NCBI GenBank assembly: GCA_944350065.1
Contig: CALVOD010000077.1
Location: 1-6,500 of the forward strand
DNA length: 6,500 nucleotides
Source of the DNA: an uncultured Clostridia bacterium
GTDB lineage: Bacteria; Bacillota; Clostridia; Christensenellales; DTU072
Reading direction: 5' to 3'
In this document: piece by piece, positions 5,374 to 6,500 of the stretch
How positions within the stretch are numbered: the first letter of the stretch is position 1
Layout of the letters: each line of letters starts with the position of its first letter
The notes under the pieces: generated by a model
The model's input: the letters and a program-made list of their open reading frames with translations, nothing else
The model's database searches: none
Told to the model about the DNA's origin: nothing
Program-made: the position numbers and the translations under genes

Positions 5374-6500
5374 ATGGATATAGGACAAGTTTTCGTAGAC
5401 CTTGCCAAAGGTTCGGGTTTTGCGGGAATGACCTGGCAGAATGCGGTGATGATCGTCATCGCGCTCTTTTTCCTCTTCCTCGGCATTGCAAAGAAATTCG
5501 AGCCTTTGCTTCTCGTAGGTATCGCTTTCGGTATGTTGCTCACCAACCTCCCGCTCGGCGAGATCTATCACCCTGAGATGTGGACTGCGGCGGAAGGCGT
5601 CAACTATGCCGACGTACTCCAGCGCGGCGGACTTCTCGACGTGCTGTACATCGGAGTCAAGACGGGATTGTATCCCTGCCTCATATTCGTGGGCGTGGGC
5701 GCGATGACCGACTTCGGTCCGATGATAGCCAACCCGAAATCGCTCCTCCTCGGAGCCGCGGCGCAGCTCGGCGTATTCTGCGCCTTCATACTCGCCATCG
5801 TGTTTAAATTCGATCCCGGGCAAGCGGCTTCCATCGGTATCATCGGCGGCGCGGACGGCCCTACGGCTATATGGCTCACCAAGTCCCTCGCGCCCGAACT
5901 GCTCTCCGCTATCGCCATCGCGGCATACTCGTACATGGCGCTCATACCGATAATTCAGCCCCCGCTGATGAGACTCCTCGTTCCCAAGAAGGAGCGTATG
6001 ATCAAAATGGAACAGCTCCGCGAAGTCTCCAAGCGCGAGAAGATCATATTCCCCATCATGGTCACCGTCTTCACCGTGCTCATTCTTCCTTCGGTCGCCG
6101 CCCTTCTCGGATGCCTTATGTTCGGTAACCTCCTGAAAGAGACCGGCGTCACCGACAGACTCTCCGACACCGCGCAGAACGCCCTTATGAATATCGTCAC
6201 CCTCTTCCTCGGTATCTCCGTCGGAGCTACCGCACAGGCGGCGGCGTTCCTGAATCTCGACACCATACTCATCATAATCCTCGGTCTCGTAGCATTCGCG
6301 TTCTCCACCGTGGGCGGACTTCTCTTCGGAAGAGTCATGTGCTGGGTAACCCGCGGTAAGATCAATCCCCTCATCGGCGCGGCAGGCGTCTCCGCAGTGC
6401 CTATGGCAGCGCGCGTGGCGCACGTTCAGGGACTTAAAGACAATCCCGATAACTACCTCTTGATGCACGCCATGGGACCCAACGTCGCAGGAGTCATCGG
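5374..6500 (+). CDS. oadB: Oxaloacetate decarboxylase beta subunit, Na+ pump, 3' end outside the window
   Basis: The frame stays open from ATG at 5374 to the right edge: 375 complete residues. The protein is a multi-span membrane subunit that decarboxylates carboxybiotin and exports Na+. Hydrophobic segments lie at about 23-40, 43-60, 92-112, 122-145, 175-200, 223-250, 268-290 and 296-322. The hallmark GIIGGADGPTAIW (155-167) contains Asp161. SYMALIPIIQPPLMR (186-200) contains Tyr187. NPLIGAAGVSAVPMAARV (331-348) contains Asn331, Gly335, Ser340 and Arg347. These match, at one constant offset of 42, the residues I recall as essential in the Klebsiella subunit (Asp203, Tyr229, Asn373, Gly377, Ser382, Arg389). 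The sequence ends within YLLMHAMGPNVAGVIG, close to the family's C terminus, so I expect only a few tens of residues to be missing. It starts 17 bases after the carrier gene and is the last operon gene visible. Related acyl-CoA decarboxylase beta subunits are very similar; the OadA partner favours oxaloacetate. Confidence 0.95.
   Translation, partial: MDIGQVFVDLAKGSGFAGMTWQNAVMIVIALFFLFLGIAKKFEPLLLVGIAFGMLLTNLPLGEIYHPEMWTAAEGVNYADVLQRGGLLDVLYIGVKTGLYPCLIFVGVGAMTDFGPMIANPKSLLLGAAAQLGVFCAFILAIVFKFDPGQAASIGIIGGADGPTAIWLTKSLAPELLSAIAIAAYSYMALIPIIQPPLMRLLVPKKERMIKMEQLREVSKREKIIFPIMVTVFTVLILPSVAALLGCLMFGNLLKETGVTDRLSDTAQNALMNIVTLFLGISVGATAQAAAFLNLDTILIIILGLVAFAFSTVGGLLFGRVMCWVTRGKINPLIGAAGVSAVPMAARVAHVQGLKDNPDNYLLMHAMGPNVAGVI

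Noticed and set aside
5299..6468. A 389-codon open frame antisense to oadB
   Set aside because: Same explanation: a Glu/Arg/Asp/His-rich product with no family features, opposite a clearly conserved membrane protein.
3198..6500. Operon read as methylmalonyl-CoA or glutaconyl-CoA decarboxylase
   Set aside because: Those enzymes use an acyl-CoA carboxyltransferase of a different fold. The carboxyltransferase here has the HMGL-like barrel with RDANQS, IKDMAG and HTHCT, which acts on 2-oxo acids such as oxaloacetate or pyruvate.

Overview
The window looks like a chromosomal stretch from an anaerobic, fermentative Bacillota, most likely an uncultured Clostridia lineage. The reasons are strong GGAGG-type ribosome binding sites, sigma-A-type promoters, a lipoprotein with a classic lipobox, and a biotin-dependent sodium-pump decarboxylase whose alpha subunit is split as in many Clostridia. 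Coding DNA is moderately GC-rich, with C or G favoured at third positions, and the two intergenic gaps contain AT-rich stretches. This taxonomic guess is inference; no rRNA or marker gene is present.

Left part, minus strand: a large secreted lipoprotein gene (1-1611) is cut by the left edge. It is preceded by a textbook promoter, TTGACA-17-TATAAT. Behind it lies a 278-base gap holding that promoter and a terminator-like set of inverted repeats (1785-1844). Next comes a DUF2804-family gene (1890-2942, minus), which appears to have its own promoter.

Middle: a 255-base divergent intergenic region (2943-3197) carries the DUF2804 promoter reading left, an extended -10 promoter reading right, and two inverted repeats between them.

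Right part, plus strand: a tight four-gene operon (3198-6500) encodes a membrane Na+-translocating oxaloacetate decarboxylase. The order is oadA (carboxyltransferase only), oadG (small membrane anchor), a separate biotin carrier protein, and oadB (sodium-pumping membrane subunit, cut by the right edge shortly before its expected end). OadA would move CO2 from oxaloacetate to the biotin of the carrier, giving pyruvate. OadB would decarboxylate carboxybiotin and export Na+. OadG would hold the soluble parts to the membrane. Visible active-site and coupling residues are intact, so the pump is predicted to work.

No mobile element, CRISPR array, tRNA or rRNA is seen. The window is largely ordinary metabolism. 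The points worth a second look are the unrecognised lipoprotein with an apparently optimal promoter, the competing hairpins downstream of the DUF2804 gene, and the unexplained DUF2804 gene divergent from the pump operon.
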